In this document: piece after piece, positions 34,645-45,378 of the stretch
Layout: each line of letters starts with the position of its first letter
How positions within the stretch are numbered: position 1 is the stretch's first letter
Source: Yponomeuta sedellus
Lineage: Eukaryota; Arthropoda; Insecta; Lepidoptera; Yponomeutidae
Assembly (NCBI GenBank): GCA_934045075.1
Contig: OW203731.1
Location: forward strand, 9,405,975 to 9,469,974
Direction: 5' to 3'
Length of the DNA stretch: 64,000 nucleotides
Translations under genes and position numbers: made by a program
Notes under the pieces: model-generated
Databases searched by the model: none
Told to the model about the DNA's origin: nothing
Seen by the model: the letters and a program-made list of their open reading frames with translations, nothing else

Positions 34645-34960
34645 AGAACCGGCCAAGTGCGAGTCAGACTCGCACACGTTTAGGCACAGAGTCTAGCAGT
34701 TTTCTCCGACCTCTTCTCGAATAGCAAAGACAATTTTATTTATGATTTAATTATGTACGATTAAAAAAATTACAGACTTCAGTTTTTTCCTGTATTTATA
34801 GTACAAGATAATATTTGAAGCCACATTTCATAGGTTAACGGGATGTACACTATGAATTTTGATTCCCTTGAGTGTCAAAATTCACATTTATTTGAGACAT
34901 AAAATCAACAAAGTGATCCTATAAGGGTTGCGTTTTTCCTTTTGAGGTACGGAACTGTAA
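34645..34960 (-). repeat. 'agggttccg' repeat, minus strand, internally deleted
   Basis: 'accggccaagtgcgagtcag' at the left and 'ccttttgaggtacggaactg' at the right are the two ends of the 20261 element, inverted. About 200 bases shorter than that copy. Confidence 0.75.
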
Positions 34961-36430
34961 AAAATCACTGTAAGCCAAGTAGGTTGTGGGCCGTACGTCG
35001 GCAACCCTATCACTCAAGGAATATATTACCAAAACAAGACCTGTGTATGGTTCCATGTCTTCAAAACGAATATGTAAATCTATAGGTTTGCTTGTGCCAA
35101 ATCTGAAAGGTCCTAGATTAAACGGGTATAATAAATTACCTGAATTCCCGACGACGGCATCAATAAAAAAACTTGTTTATTAATCCTAATCATGAAGAAT
35201 TTCATTTTCAGTCAGTTTTGTCTTTTAAAAATTCCGACCAAAAACTCAGCTGGCAACAATTTTAGGATGCTAATGCCTTTCAAATGGCATATTTGACGTC
35301 GATATCATAGATCATGTCCAAATCATTAAGTTCACTTTTTGCTGACCGTAAAGACCTTCAGGTCCAATCCTACAATTTAGGCAAACATTTTCATGATTTT
35401 ATGGTTTAATATATAAAAAAATGTATTTCTCAAAAGAACAATATTAGATCACTACTAGAGAAATAAATGTAAATAAAATTATTTGTAGGGACACAACGTC
35501 GTGTGAGAAATAGTTTCTCGTAGTAATATGCCAAGATGTAGGTATTATCTACACTAAGTTGATATCACTTGACAATTATATAGATTTTAGTTATAATTTT
35601 ATATTATTCGGTGACTTTGCCTTTAATGCTATGCATCCCTAATTGTTCTCATTTTACTAAGGGGTGATGTAGGGATATTGTCGGTCGGCCCAAGGTCTAT
35701 AACGACAATGTTTGTTTATTCATTATGCTACTGCAAATTTGTCAACTTTCGAAAAATAACGCCATTAATTGAAATTATGTCATTTTAATGCCAGGAGTAG
35801 ACGGCTCACCAAACATTTGTCAATTTATTAATAAGCGGACACTTTTGAAACCACAGTCTCTCTTTAAAACAGCCAAGCGAAGAAATGATATTGATTACGT
35901 TTATAAAAGGCATTCATAAGCTCAGCAACAAAGAAACACTAAGCTCGGTAAATAAAAGCTGCGACTGTTATTTGTTCAACAAGTTTGCCAAACGCACCCA
36001 CAATAGAATAAGCTACCACTACTTAGCTGCTAACTCGTGACTTCCGAGTGTGTCATCGTCAAAGCGGACTACATTGAATACCAGTCTCTACATCTTCAAT
36101 TTTCACTAATACTTACTGGAAAGCTATTTTGAAGAGTTATTCCACATTAAAACTCAGGAACTTCCAAAAATATCTTCAAAGAAACAGTGATGTGCACCCA
36201 CCTATTGCCAAATGTCGTTGTCAGGTTGTCGAAGTCTTGCGAAAATGGGTCACTGGACGTCATGCACTTACACTACCTAATCGATGAGAACTCACAGTAA
36301 GTTATTATTGTTCAGCAAATATCACACTTTGTTTCAGTAGCTAACATCTTCCCGACGACGTCAACTTGCACACTTTCCGTGTCTGATAAGGTCTGCAGGT
36401 CGGTCATGAATGAAACAGTATGATGTTTAC
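34961..36430. other. Unique non-coding DNA
   Basis: No repeat or gene recognised. If the block at 36431 is a minus-strand first exon, this would be the start of its intron. Confidence 0.35.
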
Positions 36431-36800
36431 CTCCCGGGCGACCTTGGAGAAGATCACTCTCCTATCGATTCCACGTGCTTTTTATCACAGGTGATGCAGC
36501 ATCAGCTCTTCGACGTAGTGTCGTCGGTCGCAAAATTTTAGATGATATTCGGTTGCATTGCTTGTGGTTGGATCTGAGTTGTAGGCGGCGTCGGCCGGTC
36601 TGTGTTGGGGGATCGCGGGTGCTGCGGACTGGCGATGACGCTCGAGGCGAGGCCCGCGTGTAGGGCGAGCGAGACGACGCGCGGGCGCGGACTGCCGCCT
36701 GGGGCGCCGCTGGCTGCGCGCTCCCCGCGAGCTGCGCCCGGCCGCCCACCCCGCCACAGCCGCCCGCCCAGAGCTTTCTCTGCGCAAAGCTAAAGGGTAT
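36431..36800 (-). promoter_or_regulatory. CpG-rich block: putative promoter and non-coding first exon
   Basis: 36570-36780 is the most GC- and CpG-rich sequence in the window. Read on the minus strand, the block ends at 36431 in 'gcccgggag' followed by the donor 'gtaaacatc'. Overlapping frames in all directions are Arg/Pro/Ala-rich artefacts of composition. I infer a 5' untranslated first exon of a minus-strand gene whose other exons are not seen in this window. It could instead be an isolated CpG-rich regulatory element. Confidence 0.35.
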
Positions 36801-38039
36801 CATTTAAACGATCAGCGAAAAAACACGGCTCTGGACAACAATTACATTTCGCAGCAAGTAGTGGTCGACAAAAATATTTTATTTTATACAGCAGTAAGGT
36901 GAAAAATGAATATGAATTCCAAATGGATTACCAAAATATTTCAAATGTAATCTGCTGGCCATTTCTGGATTTGCTACTCATTTATTTATTCTGCTGACCA
37001 AAGTACCTAATTGACAGCTGACCAAATGTTTACTTCGCTGATAATGGAATTAGTTTCCAAAATGTTGCCCATTTTTCTTTCCCTCCAGTTGTCATTGTGA
37101 TACTTCACAATAATAAAAAAATAACTGTGTCGACTGTGACGCGGTATAACATAACATAATACAGGCACATACATCACATACACATATGTTCTAACATTGC
37201 CTACTTATACGATTATACTTGTGTTAGGGGTGTTTCGCCTTTGTAATGACATAATTTATACAGAGTCCACTGGTTCCTTCACACTAGATGTTTGAAAAGA
37301 CAACTCGGACAGTGCCTCTAAGATTTTTTTTATATGGTGTGCACCCTATATACCAGCCTGACAGCATAGTCGGCCTAGCCCACATGAAAGACAACACGAT
37401 ACTTGCGGAGCCAAGCAAACCGTGGGTTTCCTCACGACTGTTTTATTTTTCAGAATTATCGTAAGCATAAGTGATAACCACCTCCTAATAATAACAGTGG
37501 TTGAGCGTCTGTGCAGGTGACATTTTAGTTGTAAGGGGCTGACGCTACCGTGACCCGATCGATACGCTCCCTGTCCTCCTGAATAAAACACGGAATAGAG
37601 GTTTGACTCTCCGAATAAAACATTTACACATTAGACGATTGCACCTACCTGTATAAAGGGAGGGAGTAACACAGACCCCCTATACGCGGTGTTGATTTGT
37701 AATTTTTAAACCTATTGAGAAACCACTTTGCTTCTACTAGTTATCTTATTTCGAGAACTATCCTAAAAAGACGATTTAAGAAAAAAAGAATCTGTGTCAA
37801 TCTCAATTTTTAAATAATTGTAATAAGTGCCAAAAACACGAAAAAACGACCAAATTTTGGAATTAACAAGTAAGTGTAGGTATTCAGTTTATAGTGTGTG
37901 TCGTGCACGTGCATAGACCCGTTTCACATTTCCACTCCGACTACCCGTTTGCTGGAAGAAATCCCTCACAGAGATAAGCTCGCCTTTGTAACGGTACTTT
38001 TTGAATTTGTATTTCTTTTTTGTGTTTTTCGTGTGTAAT
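36801..38039. other. Unique non-coding DNA
   Basis: No gene recognised. If 36431-36800 is a minus-strand promoter, this is its upstream side. Confidence 0.35.
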
Positions 38040-38160
38040 ATAGTATAATAATAATAGTATTTCTTAATGATTCGCGATACTCATACATAACGCATACGTA
38101 ACGCTGCCGAAACGTCGGGAAATAAAGTAATTACGTTTTACCTAATAAATAATCGCAATT
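38040..38160 (+). mobile_element. Penelope-like terminal repeat remnant
   Basis: 'cttaatgattcgcgatactc' then 'taacgctgccgaaacgtcgg' and 'gtaattacgttttacctaat', in the same order as at 14541. Confidence 0.5.
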
Positions 38161-38170
38161 TGACCGAAAT

Positions 38171-38216
38171 TGTTATTCCAGTGGCGGTGCTAACTAGCGC
38201 CACCACTGGAATAACA
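38171..38216. repeat. 21-bp imperfect hairpin
   Basis: 'tgttattccagtggcggtgc' and 'gcgccaccactggaataaca' are near-perfect inverted arms around 'taacta'. It sits right after the Penelope-like remnant. Confidence 0.75.
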
Positions 38217-38242
38217 TTTTTATTATAACTTGCTTTACAATA

Positions 38243-38380
38243 CTAAAAACATATATAGAGGCTCAAAATTCCACTCATGCCGGGATTCGAACCCGCGACC
38301 TCTGGCTATCCGTGCCAGCACTCTTCCAAATGAGCTAATAAGCGATTCACCGGCATCAGTGAAATTTCGAACCTCTTTGT
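38243..38380 (-). mobile_element. SINE-A monomer with 9-bp TSD
   Basis: 'tttacaata' occurs at 38234-38242 and 38381-38389. The element starts 'ctaaaaacatatatagaggc' and ends within the leader at 'tttcgaacctctttg'. Like the 22899 copy it uses the short 3' end. Confidence 0.8.
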
Positions 38381-38389
38381 TTTACAATA

Positions 38390-39540
38390 AGTTTTTTTCC
38401 AAAAGTGAATATGATAATTCATGAAAACAACTGTGACAATTGTTTTAGAACCTACAGTCTAGAATCTGGGATCAACAAGCTAGGACCTTAAACGATAGAG
38501 GGATACGATACAATAGAAACCGTATCACTTAACAAATAATACGATTAAAAAAATAATAATAAATCCAAACAAAACGTGTTCTTTCGCCGTTTTTTAGGTA
38601 TATTTTAACGACATATAGTAATTAACGACATACAGTATTATATAGTAAACAACGGCTAAGCGCGAGTTGGACTCAATATAGTACATTATGATATAGGTAC
38701 GTGCGATAAGTTGAAAATCACCGCCAAGGCGATATTTCTAAGCAGAGGCTGTAATAATAGGAATGGTTATATACCTACTCTTTGAGGCATGACGAAAGTT
38801 TTTTAAATCCTCTTCTATGGAATGTGAGGACACATTTATTGCTTCAAAAATAACCTATATTTCAATAATAAACTAAAGTTTAACGAAAGTTAAAGCAATT
38901 TTTCTAAAATTATTTTTAATCTGTGGGAAAACAGCTAGCACTGTTATGATGTCACGCCCAGGTAAACAAACATCGTAATCACTAATAGTCACAACAAGGC
39001 ACGGGTGAAGTTTACCAATGTTTATCTAAGCGTGAAGTTACGCGGTTGAAGATATTGGTGATCTCTTTTTTTATAAAACTAAATCAGTGTTTTGAGTCCT
39101 TTTAATATGTACGCGTACTTTCCCCTAATATCGTTAAATCTTTCATTATTTAATTCTGTCGTCACGCCTAACATATGTCATACCACGTTTTGTAACATAT
39201 GTCGGACTTTTTTAAACGAATAAATCTTTAATCACTGTTAGAAAAATTTGAACAATATAGTATATTTCATTACAAGTGCGGAAAGGCTGTCATTGTTGCA
39301 AAGAGTTCCGGCAACCTGTCTAACCGAGCCGAGGCGCAGCCGAAGGCGAAGGTTGACAGTCGGAACAAGTTGCAATGACGGTTCAAGTTGCAATGAGGGA
39401 GTAAACACGTGTACTGAACGACTATTTTTTTTAATACAGTTGCGAAAAATATAAGCAATTTATTTAATAAAGAAAAATTATTTGGAAAATGGCGCCAACC
39501 GTAAAAAAATATAAGCAGAGATTTTTTTTCTTCACCCATC
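38390..39540. other. Non-coding DNA
   Basis: No gene recognised. 39280-39410 has mirrored words (gttgcaatgacgg, gttgcaatgaggg) and may be an old repeat. Confidence 0.35.
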
Positions 39541-39615
39541 CTAGTCTCAGAATAAGAACTAAAGCACTAGTCTCAGAATAAGAACTAAAGCTTTAGTCCT
39601 TATTCTGAGATCCTA
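39541..39615. repeat. Duplicated unit plus inverted copy
   Basis: 'ctagtctcagaataagaac' occurs twice head to tail and then as an inverse copy 'ccttattctgagatcctag', giving a strong hairpin. Confidence 0.75.
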
Positions 39616-39987
39616 GTAGGCAAAGGGAACTATGCCCATACAGCCAAGTCTTCAGTAGAATTTTTTTATTGATATGAAAAGAAAATTAAATTTAATGAGA
39701 CCCATTCAATCAAATCATTAAATCTGATATTGAAACAAATTAGTAGCTCATAAAAACTTCTATGATTTTTTTTAGTAAAAACTTCATGGTTGTTTTTCTT
39801 TTTAATAGACATTATTTTGACAGTTGGGAAAGAAAACGCACGAGTGCGGGAAAGGTAAAAAAAAAGCACGAGTGTGTAATAGACCACATCCCGCACGCTA
39901 TACGTCCCTGTAATACGCCACTTTTTGAGCAACTGTTTTTTAAAAAAGTTATTTTGATTCATAAAATGTTGACCACTTTTCTGATGT
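39616..39987. other. AT-rich DNA left of the LTR element
   Basis: Overlapping short frames on both strands, none with family features. The stretch 'gcacgagtgcgggaaaggta' and similar cgtgcg words recur near 42300-42400, which suggests an older repeat on both sides. Confidence 0.35.
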
Positions 39988-39992
39988 AGACT

Positions 39993-40291
39993 TGTAGGGA
40001 CTCGGAACGCTGAGTCAACATTTGAGGCAACAAAGTAACATAGCGCAACGATCACGCGCGGACGTCTGGTGTCCAGCCAGTCGTCCCCCCGAAACCCTTT
40101 GAGGCAGTCGCCTCCGAAACCTTTTAGAGTACCGTAGTATAAAACGTAAAACCTAAGATTGTGTGTAACCTCCTGTGTAAACCATTGTACGTGTACTAAA
40201 TTGAATACAAACTTTTAACCTTTAAATTGAAACCTTCTGATATATTTATTTGTGATCAACACAACCACACCAATTACCTTATTAACCCCAA
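39993..40291 (+). repeat. 5' LTR
   Basis: Starts TGTAGGGACTCGG and ends ..aaccccaa. Nearly identical to the 3' LTR. The differences fall in the last 60 bases. Confidence 0.9.
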
Positions 40292-40443
40292 AGTGGTAAA
40301 CCCGACGTGATCGAAAGTGAAAAGACATTGGAACAGTGTATGGTACGCTAGTTGGGGCCTAGCGTACGGGGACGGCTCCCCGTTATTTCAAAGGCGCGGA
40401 TAACGGGTAAAGTGAAGCGCACCGAGGCATTTCCGGCAGCAAA

Positions 40444-40800
40444 ATGGCCAACGCACAGCCAGTGATCGAGGTAAAGAAACCTGGGGCAGGACCAGCAGGT
40501 CAGTTAGCGGATCAAGCGAGCGACCTCGCGGTTATAAGCCTTTCCACGAAAATTCCAGAGTTTTGGACAGATATGCCGAGGATGTGGTTTGCGCAATTCG
40601 AAGCAGTTATGGCACCTCAGAAACAAGGCGATAGAGAAAAATATAACATGGTAATCTCTAAATTAACGAGAGACGCGCTACAGCAAGTGAGCGATTTACT
40701 GCAGACTCCACCAGACGATCGGATGTATGAGACCATCAAAGGCCGATTACTAGCGGCTTATGAAAAGAGCGCCGAGAGAAAATTCCAAAATATAGCGTAA
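40444..40800 (+). pseudogene. gag N-terminal remnant
   Basis: An open frame of 118 codons. The central part (EFWTDMPRMWFAQFEAVM, then KYNMVISKL, and PPDDRMYETIKGRLLAAYE) fits the capsid-like N-terminal domain of Ty3/gypsy gag proteins of insects, where a W..QFE motif and PP…YE..K are typical. It ends at a TAA shortly before the large deletion, and no zinc knuckle is present. An ATG with a purine at -3 starts it, 152 bases after the 5' LTR. Confidence 0.75.
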
Positions 40801-40867
40801 TATTATCAGAAGACAACAGCCACAGTAACGAGCGTCAAGCGATACGCGTAAGATTTTTGTTCATTCA

Positions 40868-41212
40868 GATTTAAAGTCGTGCACACATGTTTTTGTTAGA
40901 AATGATGCAGTCAAGAAACCCCTTACACCCGCTTACGATGGCCCATACCGCGTCCTAAGTAGGGATAAAAAGGTTTTCAGAATTCAGTTGCAGAATAGGC
41001 AGTCGTGTATTTCAATTGACAGATTAAAGCCAGCGTATGTTATCGTAGACGACTCCCAGAACGCACCCAGTAACGATGTACAGAATAGCGAAAGACAGTC
41101 AATTTCAGAACCGCTTGATAAAACGCTAACGCTTATGAATGAAAACGCACCACCAGTTCGTGTCACTCGTAGTGGTCGTACAGTAAAATTGCCCGTTAGA
41201 TTTATGTTGTAA
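40868..41212 (+). pseudogene. Integrase C-terminal remnant
   Basis: A frame of 115 codons is open to a TAA. DLKSCTHVFVRNDAVKKPL, YDGPYRVLSR and SIDRLKPAYV correspond to the C-terminal chromatin-contacting part of Ty3/gypsy integrases (HVFVR.D….P..GPY.V..R…..ISIDRLKPA). No start codon belongs to it. It is the tail of a polyprotein left after deletion of most of pol. The last 60 residues are the usual variable tail. Confidence 0.75.
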
Positions 41213-41922
41213 TTTAAGCGAATTGTGAGCATATTTAGAATCATTCAGTTATGTAAAACCCCAAGCTATTTTTTCAGTGTATTCTTTCAGTTTTAATGGA
41301 GCCTACGAGGTAATCCGAAATGTAATTACAAAATCTTTCCTTTTTCTGTAGTGTAAGAAGAAATTATTTTTTAATTGTAATTTTTCGAATGTGTAAAATG
41401 TTGTGTTTTTATTTCGTGTATTTTTGTGTAACAGATGTCTCAATCCAGGACACAAAAATAAAAAGTTAACATTTATTTTTGTGACTTCTGTGAGGTAGTT
41501 GTTCTTTGTTAAGTTTTTCAAAAGTCCCGGCCAAGATTTCTGAAAATATTTAGCGACAGAATGAGTACCTAAGTAAGTACCCAGTAAATTTCCGTTGTAT
41601 TGTGTATAAGTTTTACATTGTATTCCACAGGATTTGCTTACACATGTACTTACCGTGTTTTTCTATGAAGCAATTGTTATCGTTTCAAGCGAATGTTTCA
41701 AGTTACAGTCCCACAGTATAATGTAAACAAATATTTGATTCCAACACGTTCTATATTGTCAGCATAAGATTAGAATTGTTTTATTGTTCATGCTATTTAT
41801 GTCATGCAGCATTTTTGTTCGATACTAGTTTCAAGTACAGTCACCAGCAAATGTATTGTCATTTTAAAATATTTTTTTCACGAAAATTTTGTACCAAAAT
41901 TTTTTCGGTAGAAGGGGATGAC

Positions 41923-42221
41923 TGTAGGGACTCGGAACGCTGAGTCAACATTTGAGGCAACAAAGTAACATAGCGCAACGATCACGCGCGGACGTCTGGT
42001 GTCCAGCCAGTCGTCCCCCCGAAACCCTTTGAGGCAGTCGCCTCCGAAACCTTTTAGAGTACCGTAGTATAAAACGTAAAACCTAAGATTGTGTGTAACC
42101 TCCTGTGTAAACCATTGTACGTGTACTAAATTGAATACAAACTTTTAACCTTTAAATTGAAACCTTCTGATGTATTTATTTGTGATCAACACATCCACAC
42201 TAATCACCTTAATAACCCCAA
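41923..42221 (+). repeat. 3' LTR
   Basis: 299 bases, matching the 5' LTR except for about five substitutions near its end. Confidence 0.9.
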
Positions 42222-42226
42222 AGACT

Positions 42227-42865
42227 CTTTGATAAGATTTAAAAAGTTCCGTTTGTTTTAGACGGAGCATCTTGATAAACCGTGCATTTTACCTTATTAA
42301 AAAGAAACTCGTGCGTTTTTTTATCTTATTAAAAAGTAACTCGTGCGTTTTACATTGGTTTTACATTACAATAACGCACAAGTACGCAATGTGATACAAT
42401 AAGATATTGAAATTGCCAAAAAAAATACCCTTTAAAGCAAATGTGTTATAATATAATAGTACATTACACAACTAGGGTGGTAATACAAAGAAAGGCCGAG
42501 ATCGCAGAAGTTTGCGGCCCGAGCTGCAAGCAAGGGACGTAAATATGCGATCGAGAGCTTTCTTTATTACCTCCCATGTTGTGTACATGTTTTTATGTCT
42601 ACACTTGGCCAGAAAGCGGCTTTTTCCGTACGCGCGGCGTGCGGAAAAAGCCACTTTATTGCCAGGTGTGGCATAAAATAATATATTAAATAAGTGACGT
42701 GGTACGGAACTCTTGGTGCACAGGCCCGACTCATACTTGACCGGCTTTTGTACTTAAATAGCTAGTAGTTACCTCGGCCAACGCATCAGCCTGGTTGTTC
42801 AGAAAGGGAATAATGCTTGCTACTTGGGAACCCATAGACGTTGGCTAGACACATCACATCATATC
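42227..42865. other. Non-coding with repeat relics
   Basis: 42471-42572 begins 'ctagggtggtaatacaaaga' and ends 'ctttctttattacctcccat', an inverted-end pair. 42702-42752 is the right end of the ggttccg repeat (ggtacggaactcttggtgc). No gene recognised. Confidence 0.4.
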
Positions 42866-43012
42866 ACACTAATGTTATAAAGGCGGAAGTTTGAGTGTGT
42901 ATGTTTGTTACTTCTTCACGACCCTGGATTAACACATAGGCCAGGTTTTACTGCAGGAAAATACCTTATTCCCATGGGAAAATCGATAAACCGCGGAGCA
43001 TAGCTAGTTTTT
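42866..43012 (-). repeat. Inverted copy of the 3931 repeat
   Basis: 'cactaatgttataaaggcgg' to 'ataaaccgcggagcatagct' is the complement of the 3931-4140 element, with a shorter middle. Confidence 0.65.
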
Positions 43013-43017
43013 TTAAT

Positions 43018-43292
43018 AATTATGTTACGCTATTTTTATTTTTAATGCACTAACCCGTGCTAAGGACAATTTTAAAAACCTATTTAGAGGCTAAAAATTC
43101 CACCCATGCGAACCCGCGACCTCTGGCTATCCGTGCCAGCGCTCTTTCCAACTGAGCTAATGGGCGACTCACCGGCATCAGTGAAATTTCGAACCGCTTT
43201 ACACTATTTTCTGTATTATGTACAGGCAGCGACATCTGGCTGAAGTAGATTGCATTATTAGCCTCTAAATAGGTTTTTAAAATTATGTTACG
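43018..43292. mobile_element. Compound SINE-A with 12-bp TSD
   Basis: 'aattatgttacg' lies at 43018-43029 and 43281-43292. The insert (43030-43280) is an inverted SINE-A from the tail 'ctatttttatttttaatgc' to the leader, followed directly by a 28-base forward 3' end 'gcctctaaataggtttttaa'. Confidence 0.85.
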
Positions 43293-43645
43293 GCTAAAAT
43301 CCGAAATAACTGGGTCTAGCCAGTATCATTCCGGCTAGAACTTGGTCTAACCAAACCCTAGTGGTTGATACTAGTCTAGCCGATATCATGCAGGCTACAA
43401 CTAGATTCAACTAAACCCTGTTGAACAAAAGTAAATTCAAACGTGTAACAGCTGAAATGTCACTAATAAACTAAATGTGATATAATTTGTATTGCATTTA
43501 AATGACTGTTTGTTTCTAAAATAAAGATAAAATAAAAAAATAAAATAAATAATAATAAATGTGGCACTAAAAAGTGCCTCTGGAAAGCTGCTGGTATTTT
43601 GTGCAACTCAAAATGTCACTTATGACTGAATTGTTTTAATAAATA
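43293..43645. other. Unique non-coding DNA
   Basis: AT-rich, with a few tctagcc direct repeats near 43315-43380. No gene recognised. Confidence 0.35.
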
Positions 43646-43647
43646 GC

Positions 43648-43850
43648 TGCCGTAGCTCAGTGGGTAGAACATTGGACTCGGCAGCGAGAGACCCAGATTC
43701 GATTCCCAGTGCGAGCTTGTACCAATGACTGTATGGTTTTGTCCCTAAGGGACAAAAGTCCCTGAATCGTAAAAAATGTCCTCCGAGTAGGTACTTGTCG
43801 CGGACTTAACGCCTACGGTGTGCGGTCATTTGTTCCCCGGAAATTGAGTG
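43648..43850 (+). mobile_element. tRNA-like SINE
   Basis: Head 'gctgccgtagctcagtgggt' and B box 'agattcgattcccagtgc', then 'cttgtaccaatgactgtatg', which recalls the SINE-B body. The 3' and 5' arms do not pair as a tRNA acceptor. Confidence 0.6.
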
Positions 43851-44406
43851 AAGCGTACGCTATGAAAACAAATATTCTGAGATTACATAGTTTTGTAATT
43901 TACATGAAGTTGAAAAAGAAAAGGCGTTTTAAAAGAGAACACCGAATTTTTGTCCAGTCCGGTCTCTTGAAGTCCTCGGTAACTTGAGGGACTTTTTGTA
44001 AGGGGTACTTTAGGTCCTTCGTGTGCGTTATTCGATACAATTTTTATGAGATCTAAATCAACGGGCAAAAAAGTATGCGGGAGATATTCCCTCGTCTGTG
44101 CATCGTGAGGAATCAAAACAATCACATCTCATAACATCTCAAAGAGCGATTTACCTACCTCTGTGATTCCCGTAGCCGGGCGTTGCGGTCTGACCTGAAT
44201 ATGTCGTTGAAGACTCAGACTTACTCGACGATATTTTTCAGTGACTCTTTTGCTGTTATGGCCCTTGGTTGTGGAATGATCTCCGGTCTCAAAAAAGCGC
44301 TACCCTTCCTCAGCTGTCTTTAAGAGCAAGATTAGGGAGTTTAACTGTCTCTGTAAGTTTAATATTTGAGCATTTCAATTTGTTTCCTTCTTTTGTTTTT
44401 TCTTTG

Positions 44407-44483
44407 GAGCATTTCAATTTATTTCCTTCTTTTGTTTTTTTCTTTGGAGAAAAAACAAAAGAAGGAAATAAATTGAAATGCTC
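44407..44483. repeat. 34-bp hairpin next to a direct repeat
   Basis: 'gagcatttcaatttatttcc' with its following bases pairs with 'ggaaataaattgaaatgctc'. The left arm is itself a near copy of 44367-44400. It ends 28 bases left of the mariner. Confidence 0.85.
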
Positions 44484-44511
44484 GAATATACACATACATA
44501 AATAAGTTATA

Positions 44512-45376
44512 CGAGGGCTGCTACTTATGTATGCGGAATAGAAAAAATAAACAAATGTATATGGCTAAATAAGCTTTTATTGTTTTTCAAAGTATTCTCC
44601 ACTATGATCGATGCACTTTTGCATTCGATGAAACCAATTTGTAAAACACTTTTTCCACTCTGATTGAGGTATCTCCAAATGAGTCGCCTCCTGTGTAGAT
44701 ATTATAAACAGATTTTGAGTCGCCTCCGTTGAGTTTTTTAAGGTTTTCTTGCACCATTCGACGCGATCATCTTTTTGATCCTGAGTTAAGTTGTGCGGGA
44801 TCCAACGCGAACAATTTTTTTTTACAGACAAATAAATGTTCATGCAAGTAATATCCTATGAATGCTCGTCATACATATGCCCAGAATAGCCTATATATCT
44901 CAAAGAGTATATAACCCACTACCTCTATCTCGCGATACGTAACATGGCGGTCTTGCATTATTTGTTTTCGCACAGCTTCAATATTTTGTGGCACAACCAC
45001 CGATTTCGGGCGCCCTTCTTTAACTTCGTCCGTGAGCTTAGTGCGCCCGCGATTAAACTCACTAAACCAGTGATACACAGTCGTTTTTATGGATCTTCAC
45101 CACCAAAAGTCGAAGTTAATTTATCTACGCACTGTTGTTGCGTTAAACCACGTCGAAAATCGTATTAAATCATAGCACGAATATTTTCACGAGTGAGTTC
45201 CATTTTTTCAGCGATATGACATTTTAAACCCAACAAAAACAAAACACTAACGTATTTAAGAGAAAAATATTAACGGCCAGTAATTAAAAAAAAGAACGAA
45301 TTTGACCATTGAGGTCAGACATTGCGTTAAAAATTATTGGAATCCCAGATTCCGCATACATAAGTAGCAGCCTATG
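44512..45376 (-). mobile_element. mariner element, internally deleted
   Basis: TA target duplications lie at 44510-44511 and 45377-45378. Terminal inverted repeats of about 28 bases share 'ggctgctacttatgtatgcg' and 'aat' at both ends. At 865 bp it is shorter than the usual 1.3 kb. The transposase runs on the minus strand. Confidence 0.9.
44577..45203 (-). pseudogene. mariner transposase, dead
   Basis: The minus-strand ATG at 45201-45203 opens a mariner N-terminus that meets stop codons within 15 codons. The DNA-binding part continues to about 44869 (YHWFSEFNRGRTKLTDEV, EGRPKSVVVPQN, MQDRHVTYREIE). A second frame at 44577-44843 has SRWIPHNLT and the C-terminal MQKCIDHSGEYFEKQ. The segment with the catalytic DDD residues is absent. 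Stops, a frameshift and the deletion make it inactive. It could only be mobilised in trans, if its ends are intact. Confidence 0.85.
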
Positions 45377-45378
45377 TA

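Larger units (their letters stand above)
39993..42221 (+). mobile_element. LTR retrotransposon, internally deleted, 5-bp TSD
   Basis: Two 299-bp LTRs flank a 1.6 kb interior. The target duplication 'agact' is present at 39988-39992 and 42222-42226. A primer-binding-like 'tggtaaacccgacgtgatcg' begins two bases after the 5' LTR, and a purine tract (agaagggga) precedes the 3' LTR. Coding matter is reduced to an N-terminal gag segment and the C-terminal end of integrase, so protease, reverse transcriptase, RNase H and the integrase core are gone. Ty3/gypsy type by order and sequence style. The two LTRs differ at about five positions, which implies fairly recent insertion. Confidence 0.9.

Noticed and set aside
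36462..36803. 100-113 residue Arg/Pro/Ala-rich proteins
   Set aside because: Several frames on both strands are open together, which is a by-product of high GC. No family features.
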